Source of the DNA: Tetracladium setigerum
Lineage: Eukaryota; Ascomycota; Leotiomycetes; Helotiales
Direction of reading: 5' to 3'
Length of the DNA stretch: 64,000 bases
Assembly: GCA_031472005.1 (NCBI GenBank)
Contig: PZJY01000009.1
Span: 372,001 to 436,000 of the forward strand
Position 1 is the stretch's first letter. The number at the start of each line of letters is the position of its first letter. Below the pieces are notes generated by a model. That model had not been told where the DNA came from. It saw nothing but the letters and a program-made list of their open reading frames with translations, and did not search any database. Positions 47,754 through 58,637 of the stretch are shown piece by piece. A program made the position numbers and the translations under genes.

Positions 47754-48680
47754 TCACTTACCCTTCAATCCTTTTTCCTTTGATGCGGTCGTCAATAGCG
47801 TGGAGAACGTGATATCCGAGGCAGCATCGAGATTGAAAGCTCCCAAATTCTCCAAATCATACTCTTCCAAATTATTCGTCGGAGGTAGATTCGGATCAAA
47901 CAACACCGGGTCATTCTTCGGCAGTCTCCCAAACATTCGCTCCATCGCACTTTTGAGGTCGGCCTTGGCCGTGATGTTCACCAAACACTTGAAGGGATTC
48001 TCATCCTTCCTTTTCAGCAAAATGGCCGCCCGCATAGCCTTGGGAACACCAGTCTTGGTGGTAGAGTTCTCCTTGAGAGTCCACGACACCGAGTTCTTCT
48101 TTCCATAGTTCCTCCCCACCAAGTCAATCGAGCCCGTAACGGACGTTTCATTTCCCAAATTCTGGCTCACGGTTTTCTGCCACCCAACGGTCCCCGTCGC
48201 CGTCACGAACTGTCCTCCACCCAGCGCAAGCTCTCCTTTCGTTACCGTCTCCTCACTCTGTGTAGTGGGAATCAAACTCAACGTTTGATCTGGCGCGATG
48301 TGTGCAACCTCTGGACCCAATTCTCCTGGTTTCATACCGGCAAACTCAAGTGTAACATGCACAGAAGCAATGCGCCTGGCGGTCTTGCGAGAATCGAATC
48401 GGAAATCGAGGATGATGAGCGTTGCAAAGAACTGCGCTTGGGGGTTGTAGAGGCCGTGGATCACGTCGACGCAGTCGCATCGTATGTCGATGGCTCCCTT
48501 TTGCTCGACGTAGTTTTCGCGTTGCATGGGATCATTGGGGTCGTTTTCTGTGCGGAAAGAGCTTCCTTCGTCGCCGCCGAGGTTCAGTCCAACTGTGAAG
48601 GAGGGGAGAGATGGATCTGAAGGGCCTTCATACTCCTCCTGCTCGCCATCGGAGTCGTCTCTTTTTTCGATACTCGCCAT
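47754..48680 (-). CDS. Conserved-looking cytosolic protein of unknown function in the immune-type island
   Basis: One exon. I chose the ATG at 48680 (aaaATGGCG, good context; MASIEKRDDSDGEQEEYEGP), giving 308 residues. An in-frame ATG at 48746 would add 22. After an acidic N-terminus the protein looks like an all-beta fold: alternating hydrophobic strands (AQFFATLIILDFRF, RRIASVHVTLEFAG, GSIDLVGRNYG, SVSWTLKENSTT, AMRAAILLKRKDENPFKCLV) with a Gly-rich stretch (ELALGGGQFVTATGTVGWQK). It has no signal peptide, membrane helix or catalytic motif. It sits between an NLR-like gene and an ankyrin-subtilase, and its start faces that of the subtilase gene. A shared role with these is a guess. I do not recognise the family. 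Confidence 0.75.
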   Translation of the reverse strand: MASIEKRDDSDGEQEEYEGPSDPSLPSFTVGLNLGGDEGSSFRTENDPNDPMQRENYVEQKGAIDIRCDCVDVIHGLYNPQAQFFATLIILDFRFDSRKTARRIASVHVTLEFAGMKPGELGPEVAHIAPDQTLSLIPTTQSEETVTKGELALGGGQFVTATGTVGWQKTVSQNLGNETSVTGSIDLVGRNYGKKNSVSWTLKENSTTKTGVPKAMRAAILLKRKDENPFKCLVNITAKADLKSAMERMFGRLPKNDPVLFDPNLPPTNNLEEYDLENLGAFNLDAASDITFSTLLTTASKEKGLKGK

Positions 48681-49290
48681 TTTTGCTCTTATATTTGAAA
48701 TTTGATTTTTGGATGATGAGATGAAGGCGTCTTTAATCGGATTCACGGCTTAAGAGTGAGATTTTTATTCTTCTACCTACGACGGAGTATATCTAATATC
48801 TAGAGTTCCTCTTCCCCATGATCGCCACCTAGGGCCGCAATGAGAGACGCAATAGTGTTGTTGTGGCTGATAGTAAGTGGTTGGATCAATGCAACTTGGC
48901 GTCAGAGGAGGTTACACGGGAAGGATCGTTCACATTTTGGGCGCCTTCACAAGCTTCGCATTGGCCACCACCCGGTGAAGCATTTACGTCGGGAAAGCCA
49001 ACGACCCCTCAATGTTCAAAATAGTCTCCACAAGGCGTCAAGGAAGGTCGAGGCGGGAAGAACACTATTCGCAGGGGGCTTGGTTGATGTTTTTTCATGA
49101 TGTGGAGGACATGCCTTCCCACCTCCGAGAGAGAGAGTTGTGTTTTTGCTCATGTGAAAGTTGTATACCACTTTGATTTTGAAAGTGGATGAAAAGAAGA
49201 AACTGTCATTTTTCTTGACAGAAGAACGATCGAATAAACAGCGACAACAAAATTTCAAACATCGATATACGTACAGTACCAATAACAAAA
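48681..49290. promoter_or_regulatory. Divergent promoter region
   Basis: 610 bases separate the start codons of the unknown minus-strand gene and the plus-strand ankyrin-subtilase gene. It includes a (ga)n tract (gagagagag, about 49127-49135). A bidirectional promoter is plausible but no specific element is identified. Confidence 0.45.
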
Positions 49291-52200
49291 ATGGTGAAAT
49301 CCTTCAGCGGGACCTTCAACCCACACGAAGAGGATGACGAAGGTTTCGAGCATTTGGACAATTCAAGACCTATCTCTCCTATACCTGTTATTCAGGAAGA
49401 GAACGAAGATGATTCGGATAGCCCCGATGAAGACGAAGACGAGGAAGAAGAAGAAACCACCAAGAAACGATTCGAGGGAATCGTCGCCGAGCTCAAGAAG
49501 TGTGATCTGAAAGACACCACAAACAATCTCAGAGATACCGCCAAACTCGACAAATTTGCCCAAGATTCGCCCTGGTTGAGCGAGAAGACCACTGGGGATA
49601 GCGATCATAACACTCTACTTCACATGTTGGTTGATGACGCTAAAGACAAAGTTTTCGAGAAATATGAACCGCTCATCACGCTGCTTCTGAGGACATATCC
49701 TCAGTTACTCCGAGAGAAGGACAACAATGAGAAGACACCGCTCTATATCGCCATCTCTAAGAAACGCGAGAAACTGGTGAATCTCATGTGCAAAATTGAC
49801 ACAGATATCGACTCAGTTCTTCGCATTGCTTCTCACCAATCCAATTGTCTCCATCTTGGCATCAAGAGATCCGTGGCACCAAGACTCATGATCTCACTCA
49901 TCAAATTTGCAACTAAAGAGACTTTATGTGCCAAAGACAACGAAGGGAAAACACCACTACATCTAGCCGTCGAGTACGACAGATGCATCGACACGCAACT
50001 CGAGATCGTCAGGGCGCTCATAGAAAGATGCGACGATGCAATGGACGAACGAACTAACAAGCCCAACCTCTTCTCTCCGTATCAACTACACGAGTACTCT
50101 CGTAAACAGGCCATAGCAAAAGCAGAGAATGACCTCAAGACCAAAGCCAAAGATGTCACCGTGACAGCCCAGCCAGCCTCCGAGAAGCAGAAGACCGATA
50201 AAACTCAACCTTCCGAAAGGTTCGACCCAAAAGCCGCACCCAGTTCCGAAAGGTTCGATGCAAAGGCTGCTCCTAGCTCTGACAGACTCGATCCGAAAGT
50301 TTCCCTTAGCTTCCAGAGCAGTATATCTTCTGTGAAGGGTCGCTCAAGTTCAAGTTTCGCTCCGGTATCAATGTCTTTGCAAAGACGTGCCACTGGGCTG
50401 GACGCATTGGGGGTCTTAACATGGCTACCGTGGCAAAGACTGGAGATGGTAGCGTTGATGGGAAATCAACCCCTGGTGACAAGAAAAAGAAGAGAGTGGT
50501 GGCAAAAGCAAAAGAGGAAGTCAAAGTCACGGAACAAAGCGCCAAGGCAATTAAAGATTTCTTGAAGTCAGTCTATCAAACTTCGACTTTATTTACTTTG
50601 CTCCCTAAACGAGAAAGAACAAGCACGAAAGAGTCACTAACTTGAACAGATTACATTGCTTACGAACTCGCGATGACGACGAAGCTGTCGATTTCCTGTA
50701 CGGGAAAAGAAAAGGTAAATAAATCACATGGCCAACCTCTCTTCTCAACTGCTGAGATTAACGTTCCCATCTTACAGAACATGAAATCTATTTCGATCTC
50801 TACGACACACCCGAATTAACCCTCAGCGAAGAAATAATCCTCGAAGGCTTCAAACACCTCGAATTCGAAGACGTCCTCCAATACGTCGCCCTCCCGGGTT
50901 TGCGCGTAGAACGGCAACTCGTAGTCAACAAATTCGCCAAGAACAAAAAGGAGCTCGCCCCCGACGGTAAGGGCCGCAAAGACATGGAATTTATCTTTGA
51001 ATTCCTGCGAAAGAAAAGAGTGAATAGGGTCATCCGGGTTATTGTTGATGATACCAGTGAGCCCTCGCATAGTGATGAATCGATTGAGATGTGTCTTGGT
51101 GGCTTAAATGTTGAGATTTGGGATTGGAAGAAGTATGATCTTTGTACTGAGACGATTTTTACGGCTGCGCCGGATGTTAGGGAGTTGTCGCTTTATTGGA
51201 GTGGGAATAATGCTGTTTTGAGGAGTTGGAGTGAGCGGGAAGGGTTGGCTGTTTTGAGTAAACTGAAGACGGTGCATCTACATGTTCAAAATGTGAGTTT
51301 TATCGCGGTCATTTCATTATTACTATTATACTTCCTACTATTCTTATCTAGCATTTTCATATTTACCATGGTTTCTCTCACTCAACTCTCTTTCCCTTAT
51401 CTTTTTCGACCTCCCACATGTCAAAACCCTCTCTTTTACCCTCAAGCAAACCAAAAGCTCACCAAAAATCAACACACAGGGCCTAGAAACCTCCCAACGC
51501 ACAAACGCCAACCTCACCGCCTTCAAAAAACGTCTCAAAGCCTCCCTCCCAAACATCGAAATAACCATCTTCAAAGAAAAACAACCCTCGAAACACGACC
51601 CCACCGGCACCAACCCCGACTCCAGCAGCGGCGCCCCCGCCGAACCAGGTCACAAATGGCTAACATGCATGGAAGAATTCGCCGATTTCATCCAAAATGT
51701 CCCTCCACCTTTACCGATCACGGATCCGGTGACGATCGCGTTGATTGATGATGGTGTGAATGTTAGTGAGCAGTCTTTGCATACGAGGGTGATTGGGGCA
51801 GGAGTTTTTGTCAGAGGAATAGGGCGGAGAAGTTAAGTATGCCGTATTATGTTAGTAGTGGGGGGCATGGGACTGTGATGGCGAGTTTGATTTGTAGGGT
51901 TTGTCCGACGGCGTTGTTGTATGTGATTAAATTGGATTAGTAAGTGTGATTTTCCTTTCAGGTTTTTGCTTTTGATGAATACGTAGCAAATATGCTGACT
52001 AGGTTTTGAAATTAGGTATTTTGGCGAGAATGGAAAGAGACAGATCACGGCTAAGAGCGCTGAGAAGGTAAGAGTCCAATTCAGCACACTGCACACTTTG
52101 CAAATATCTTACAACTGACTTTTTGTTTTTCAGGCCGTTCGAGCAGCAATAGCAAAAGGAGTCCAAGTAAAAACTCCCTCTATACTCAAAATTTAACACC

Positions 52201-53494
52201 AGATCACTAATCAGCAACTAACTCCCAGATAATCTCCATGTCATGGACGATTGAAAAGACAACCTCCAACACCGCCGACATTGCCGCACTTGAACTCGCC
52301 CTCGAATCTGCTGCCAAAGCTGGAATTCTCATGGTAACTACCCATCACTTCTCCAAAGGGGGAGAAACGTGATATTGAATGTCCACGACTGACTTTTGTA
52401 AACACACACAGTTCTGTTCAGCGAATGATCAAGGAATTGCCAAGGATGTCTCTTTCCCTTCGGCTGTGAGCACAACAAAACATATTTTCAAGATTGGTGC
52501 TGCAGGACGAAGTGGTTTGATTTATAATATGACGGGTGATATTGCTGAGTATGTTTTGCATTTTGAAATATGGCTTGAAGATTTGGGTTTTATTGTTATT
52601 GTTATTTTTGCTCTCACTGTCCATCCTCCATCCTTGACCTCATCCTCAAGCCTCAACTTATTAACCTCACAAACTTTCAAACTTCATCACCTCTAACTAC
52701 ACGCACATACTCCTCCCGCCCTTCAAAAGCATAAAAAGAAAGAAAAAAATTACTAACATATGGCATCTCAAACAGCGTCGATTTCATCTTCCCTGGCACG
52801 AATATCACCAAAGACCGTCCTGGTGCTGTCGTAGCACCACTTCCCACCGGCAGCAACTCATCTCGATCTCGTGAGTCAATTTGCTATTCCTATTGAAAAA
52901 ATCTCAATTTATCAAATAGAATCATCATAACTAATACGTATCTGCTCAGATAACGGGTCAAGCACGGCAACAGCATTTGCAAGTGGTCTTGCTGCTTTGA
53001 TTCTTTATTGTAAGTCAACGTTCTTGTTAAACTTAAAATCAATCTATTCCACACCCCAACAGTCCCTTTTTGCGCTACTCGAAATTCTTTCTAATTTCTT
53101 TCCTCCTTTCCTCATCATACCTACAACATCAACCCCCTCTCCCCCTTCCTTCACAACCCCAAATCAAAACTCCTAGCTCACCCCTCCCCTTCAAACAGGC
53201 GTCCAGTTCGCCGCCCTATCCACCGAAGCCCAAAACCAACAACACAAAACCACCCCAAACAGCACCGGCAACCACACAACCATGGACGACTTCCGCGCCG
53301 TCAAAGGCCACGAACGCATGCGCGAAGCATTCCTTGGCATTGGAACCAGCAGTGCAAGTGGCGGGAAGTATATCGAGGTGTGGAATATTTTTGAGGGGGC
53401 GCCGAAGGCGGCTGAGGGGTCGGCGGGGACGTCGAAGAGTGATATTGTAGTAGGTATTGCGGGGAGGTTGAAAACGACGAAGAAATTTGGGTAA
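49291..53494 (+). CDS. Ankyrin-subtilase (S8 serine protease with N-terminal ankyrin repeats)
   Basis: Eleven exons: 49291-50566, 50650-50714, 50778-51292, 51480-51939, 52016-52067, 52134-52166, 52229-52333, 52412-52548, 52776-52870, 52950-53009 and 53199-53494. Phases close on about 1,031 residues once one base is restored near 50310 and one in GGGG near 51797. Order: acidic N-terminus; ankyrin-like repeats (NEKTPLYIAISKKREKLVNL; EGKTPLHLAVEYDR); three imperfect 11-12-residue repeats (SERFDPKAAPS type); a conserved-looking middle domain (LNVEIWDWKKYDLC; ELSLYWSGNNAVLRSWS); an S8 peptidase with Asp (TIALIDDGVNV), His (SSGGHGTVMASL), the oxyanion-region Asn (FCSANDQG) and Ser (NGSSTATAFASGLAA). 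There is no signal peptide, so it is intracellular. The exon 4/5 junction as read gives TAG; an error there or a damaged gene are both possible. It probably acts as an executor protease. Confidence 0.78.
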
Positions 53495-54472
53495 GTTGAG
53501 AGAGGGGGAGAAGATGGGTGAGTGAGTTGACTTGTGGAGAAAGGGGGTTTCTAGACAATATGATGATGTATGTGTTTTCTGGTTGGCTACTGTTGTGTAT
53601 AAGACTCTGAGTGAGATAACACATGCTTTTTGTGATGTAAAATAGAAGGAATATATTCTGTGGTTTTTCTTTTCGCTTGTAAAATCTCGTCCATAATCTA
53701 AGTAACTTCCAGTCAAAAGAAAGGCCTGAAAAATCAATATTTCATGCTCTACAGAACTGGTCCATCTCCATTGATCTATCTCCACATCAACTCAGTAACA
53801 ATTCTCTCTTCTCGAACCACAGCTTTAGAATCAATGTCATATCTATTTGCCCTCCTGTTCCAGGTATATGCAGTACAGTTCAGTAATTAAACAAACCTTC
53901 ACATTCAAAATTCCGCGTTCGTGGGAATAACAACGCTCTCGATCATATCTTCTCCGGAGTTCATAACCATGCCCACAATACCTTTCATCTCATCCTCCTC
54001 CAGAAATGAAACAAAACATCTTGTCTACAGTGAGCTTCGATTCTAGTGTCCGCATGGCACACTCTCTGAGTTTTATCTGCGCCACAGTCTATTGCCACTA
54101 GTCCAAATATGGTTAGCGTCGACTATCGTCAAATGCTGCTGCCTTGAGCCACCACTAATATGGCGACAATAGTTTGAGGCTTTATTTTTGACAAAGCCCT
54201 CCTTATTAAAGAGAATCAGCTCAAGGAAGCGTGGCATGTTATCGATCCTCTCTTATACTGCTCCCTTAGATAAATCATTTGCATTGCCAAGCCGAGAGAT
54301 ATTTAAACTGATCAATTAGACGATTGTATTTACACGTTGAATATTGCTTGCAATATCGATATTTCTGAAAGGGAAAATACATCATAGCTTCAGATTTGTA
54401 CTTGAATCGATATATATTAGTATTATCCTATTCTCTAAAGTTGACCATTATATCTTTCTTAACTCCAAACCT
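53495..54472. other. Intergenic region, AT-rich toward the NLR pseudogene
   Basis: No gene is supported. It holds the 3' ends of the ankyrin-subtilase (plus) and the NB-ARC/TPR gene (minus). The part from 54170 is clearly richer in A/T and TA steps. Confidence 0.5.
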
Positions 54473-57400
54473 CTAATATTCCGTGCGCCACCTAGATAAT
54501 GTTGCAGAAAAAGATCTGGTATTAGGATGATTAACACCCAACACTTGACTGCCTAATATAACACACTTTTCTAAGAGCTTGATAGCTTCTTCTGATCGGC
54601 CGAGCTGGTTCCACAAGAGAGCTAAGTTCGCCATGCTAGTCAGCGTGGAAGGATGCTCCTGGCCCAACACCCTCTTCCTCGTCTCTATTACTAACACAAA
54701 CAAGTCCTCCGCCTCCTTCCAGCGGCCCTGGTTCTGGTATGTCGAGGCCAGGTTCGCTATACTAGTTAGCGTGGAAGGATGCTCCTGGCCTAACACCCTC
54801 AAACTCGTCTCCATCACTAACATATCTAAGTCCTCCGCCTCCTTCCAGCGGCCCTGGTTCCAGTATGTCGAGGCCAGGTTCGCCATGCTAGTCAGCGTGT
54901 CTGGATGCTCCTGGCCTAATACCCTCAAACTCGTCTCCATCACCAGCACATCTAAGTCCTCCGCCTCCTTCCAGCGGCCCTGGTTCCGGTATGTCGAGGC
55001 CAGGTTCGCCATGCTAGTCAGCGTGTCTGGATGCTCCTGGCCTAATACCCTCAAACTCGTCTCCATCACTAACACAAATAAGTCCTCCGCCGCCTTCCAG
55101 CGGCCCTGGTTCCGGTATGTCGAGGCCAGGTTCGCTATACTGGTCAGCGTGTCTGGATGCTCCTGGCCTAACACCCTCAAACTCGTCTCCATCACTAACA
55201 CAAACAAGTCCTCCGCCGCCTTCCAGCGGCCCTGGTTCCGGTATGTCGAGGCCAGGTTCGCTATACTGGTCAATGTGTTTGGATGCTCCTGGCCTAACAC
55301 CCTCAAACTCGTCTCCATCACTAATATAAACAAGTCCTCCGCCTCCTTCCAGCGGCCCTGGTTCCGGTATGTCGAGGCCAGGTTCGCCATACTAGTTAAC
55401 GTGTCTGGATGCTCCTGGCCTAACATCCTCTTCCTCGTCTCTATCACCAGCACTTCTAAGTCCTCCGCCTCCTTCCAACGGCCTTCACGGTAATAGACCG
55501 TAGCTAATGTGGCCTGTATAAATGAATTATATCCTACTAACTCGCATGTTTGCGGCAGATGAGCTATTAAATGTCGGCGGAATTCAGGTTGGTCTGACGT
55601 TTTTATTACCTGATGGCACGCAGCTATAATGGCCACTATATACTAATCTTTCCATTGTGAAATGCCTTCTTTATCCCTACTCTTAAGTGCCCGCCATTGA
55701 ACGAGCCCGTGCATTGTTATTCCTGGCCACCTCCTAGTAACTGGCTTTAAGAGGCTATAGCGGAGTAATACATCGCGGCTTTGTCGGTATTGAAAATCGT
55801 CCCACTCCCCTTCATTTATAGATAAAAAGTCTTGCAATAGAACTGGAAAATCTTTCTCAGTCTTTAACTGGACCTCCGGCATGCCAAGCGCTACTATGCG
55901 TAGCATCTCATCCTGAATAATCGTGCTATGGAACATTGCGAGAAATATTAAAAGAAGACTAGTGTGTAACTGCGGATTATCTTTATTAATCTTTTCGAGT
56001 GTTGTATCCTATATTGTCCACACTGTCTTTTCAGTCGGTAATAATCCACGAAGTTGATTCCTCTTTAGAAGATCATCGCGATGCTTAGTAAAGTCCTTGA
56101 GATACTGAGTTAATGCACCTTCCGGATCTGCTTCATTTCCAATATATGCTCTAGCAAGGTCAATAGCAAGCGCTAAATATCCGAGTTTTTGTGCCACTTG
56201 TTTACAACTTGTAGTAATACTTTCAGTGACTGGGCCGGTATCTAGGCCAAGGTGGTGAAGAAGTAGCGCCGTCGACTCTTGTAGGGACATTTCTCCGACC
56301 TGGATTTGCTCGCACCCTCGCGGAATAAGCTTTATACTTAGTTTATCCTGGCTAGTGATTAATACGCTCCCGTGTGCCCCTTTAGGTATAATCTTTTGGA
56401 TTCCAAAGCTGAAATCGTCTGCGTTATCGACGATAAATAGCTATTCGTTATCTGCCTTGCTAAGCCACCGAAGTACGGCTTGAACTGCACCGTCGTCTAT
56501 AAGACTTGACCCGTGCTTCGCGTTCCCGTTGTCCTGAAGCTGAAGTGCCCCGGCAAGTCGCTGGAAGCTCGACAGCACTAGCTCTGCATCGGTCGCATCG
56601 ACCCATAGTATCGTATTGTAACGATCTTTGTGAGTCTCTGCGAACTTGAGTGCAAGCTGTGATTTGCCCACACCTCCTAGCCCGGAGATAGCCACTGCAT
56701 AAGGAACGCTTGCGTTGTCGTGCCGTACACGCATCTTATCTTCCAACTCGCTCTATAATTCCTCTCGCTGTATATAGCTTTCTATTATCTCTAGTGGGAT
56801 AGCGTAAGAGTATTTCGATTTTATAGCTAAAGAGAGTGTGACTTCGCGAAGCTTTAATAGCAAATTTTGATAGTTAACGTCGCGTGAACTGAACTTATTT
56901 AGACTATAGTGGTCAACGGACAGGCCAAAATTCTTGACTTTAGGCCCTGCGTACGTTGCAGACGACTCACTAACACACTATACTTGCCGTTAGTACTTTC
57001 CCCTTAGGCAGAGAAGCTTACTATTTACATATTCCTCCCATGTAAAGAACCATAACAGAGCTAGTTGTATTTTCCGTTGCTTATAGAAGTTAAAGATAAT
57101 CGCTTGGTTAGTTCTCGCAAACTCATAGTGAAGGTCTCGCAACGAAGTCGAGTCGTAGTCTAAATCGGCTAGAATAGATGGATTGGACCTAAAAAGCGAG
57201 AGTGCTCGCGCTTGCCACCGACCCCATACACTAAAGCTCGATCCCCGGTGTGGTGTGCCCAAGAAGAAAACAGCCTTCGTAGTTTCGGCAATGTAGCTTA
57301 GGCTGGGGTCGCCTTGGGCGTGGAGGAGCGCCTATTCTTGTTAAAGCTCATTCCTCAGCGCTGTTTATTCACATACCTTCTTGACGACCAGGCCCCCGTA

Positions 57401-58005
57401 ACTGTGGGCCACAAATATCAGGTGCCGTCTCCGTTCCTGGCACGAACTTGTCAGTGTTCCGCGAAGCCGACTCAATAGTTATGTAGGAGTACTTGTATAC
57501 GCACCGCATCAGTAATCCGGATTCCACTTGTTATCTAACCAACAAGAGCACTTCCAAGAGTCGAGAGTCGCTCAGGCATTGCGTCTCTCTTCCAGTAAGA
57601 GTCATAGTTATAGAAAAAGAGACGAATGTCTTGGTGATCACTATCGAAGTCTAAATCATCGGGAAGGAAGTCGCTGACCCATGTCACGTGTTGCTCACTC
57701 TCTGGAAAGGCGGTTGCCCGCCATGTTGTGTCGGGATTTGATCCAAGCCCGTGGATAAAAATGATGCTATATATAGTAACTGCGTCAGACTCCTTTCTAA
57801 ATTCCAAGAGGTTTAGTTGGTTTCGTTACTCAATTCCGCCTGTCTGCGCAGGTGAGTCGTAGGTTCGTGCTGGTACAAGCCCGAATCGAGCCTTAGGGCC
57901 ATTTCCGGCTCCAAGGCGAGTTGGAATCTCCTTCGCTGCTTTGCTGTAGAGTAAGACAATACCAAGAAGGGCGACAACAGTGGATATGATTGATGCTTGA
58001 ACCAT
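54473..58005 (-). pseudogene. NLR pseudogene: alpha/beta-hydrolase, NB-ARC and TPR repeats
   Basis: Minus strand. N-terminal membrane helix (SIISTVVALLGIVLLYSK), then a hydrolase domain with IIFIHGLGSNPDTTW and the serine motif VAHSYGGLVVKK, then FFLGTPHRGSSF. NB-ARC follows, with P-loop GLGGVGKSQLALKFAE, Walker B LFIVDNADD and SVLITSQDK, then TPR repeats. From about 56975 to 54473 one frame is kept, but it is cut by four TAG codons (56755-56753, 56443-56441, 56011-56009, 55645-55643). Their contexts fit lost Gln or Trp (for example NE*LFIVDNADD and WTI*DTTLEK). TAA codons at 57828-57826 and 57481-57479 lie between matching hydrolase segments. All fit C-to-T change at CpA on one strand or the other, the RIP preference. 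One or two introns in the N-terminal half (about 57397-57340) are likely. Intact relatives act in non-self recognition. Confidence 0.8.
54597..55510 (-). repeat. 126-base near-identical TPR-coding tandem repeats
   Basis: Seven close copies and an eighth degenerate copy of a 42-residue TPR (consensus ANLASTYRNQGRWKEAEDL, then GQEHPDTLT). Units differ mainly at a few codons: the residue after DL (F, E or D), the residue after STY (R, W or Q), E or A after RWK, I or M before ANL, and D, N or S after HP. The rest is almost identical at DNA level. This is the high-internal-conservation pattern of fungal NLR sensor repeats. Confidence 0.9.
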
Positions 58006-58637
58006 ATTGGGCAAGGGCTCGTGGCTCGATCTCGATCTAGTGAAGTCCTGGTAGAGAGAGTATTGCAAAAAGGGTTTTGATTCGGAAGAGAAGTTTGAAG
58101 TACGTAAAAAAAGACGGGCTGTAAAGCAGATGAAGCAGGCAACCGTCGTTCACGATGATGGTAAAGTCTCCACAGAACGAGGTTTTGTGGGATGAGGCTG
58201 AAATACTATTCGATAAGGTTATAGGTTAGTGTGCATGTGTCACGTGATAAAACATTAAAGGCTTGACCGATCATGAGAGCAGCTCTCTCAACGGCACTGT
58301 TCACCGGTACGATCACGTTTCAAGGCAGGGATATATGGTGATATATGCGGATGAATAATGCCGACAATGCGCTGGATGTTGGATCCTTCATACTCGTCTA
58401 CGGCCAGGTGAATTGAGTTGTTGGCTCCGGGGTTGTGAAAGAAATAATTCATTTTTGCAATTGTACTTTACAATGAGAGAAATGCAAGAGAAACGAAACA
58501 ATTGAGGATAGTCTACGACCAATGTTTTCATGAAAAGATGACCGACCGTCGATTGACTTGTCGTTGTCATATCGAGAAGATTTATCGACGTTTACGTTTG
58601 GAAAGGAGCAGATTTTTACCCTTTAAGAGGACCAGTT
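58006..58637. other. Intergenic region
   Basis: Upstream region of the NLR pseudogene (minus) and 3' flank of the next minus-strand gene. No supported gene or repeat is seen. Confidence 0.45.

Noticed and set aside
54579..55493. 304-residue plus-strand open frame with regular repeats
   Set aside because: It is the antisense shadow of the TPR array; the minus-strand reading has a clear TPR consensus and family context.
54597..55510. CRISPR-like regular repeat array
   Set aside because: Repeats are contiguous 126-base coding units without spacers, in a eukaryotic genome.
57797..57829. 33-nt intron (gtaacg...tttag) in the NLR gene
   Set aside because: It is shorter than normal fungal introns and its length is a multiple of three, so a CAA-to-TAA nonsense change in a continuous frame is the better explanation.
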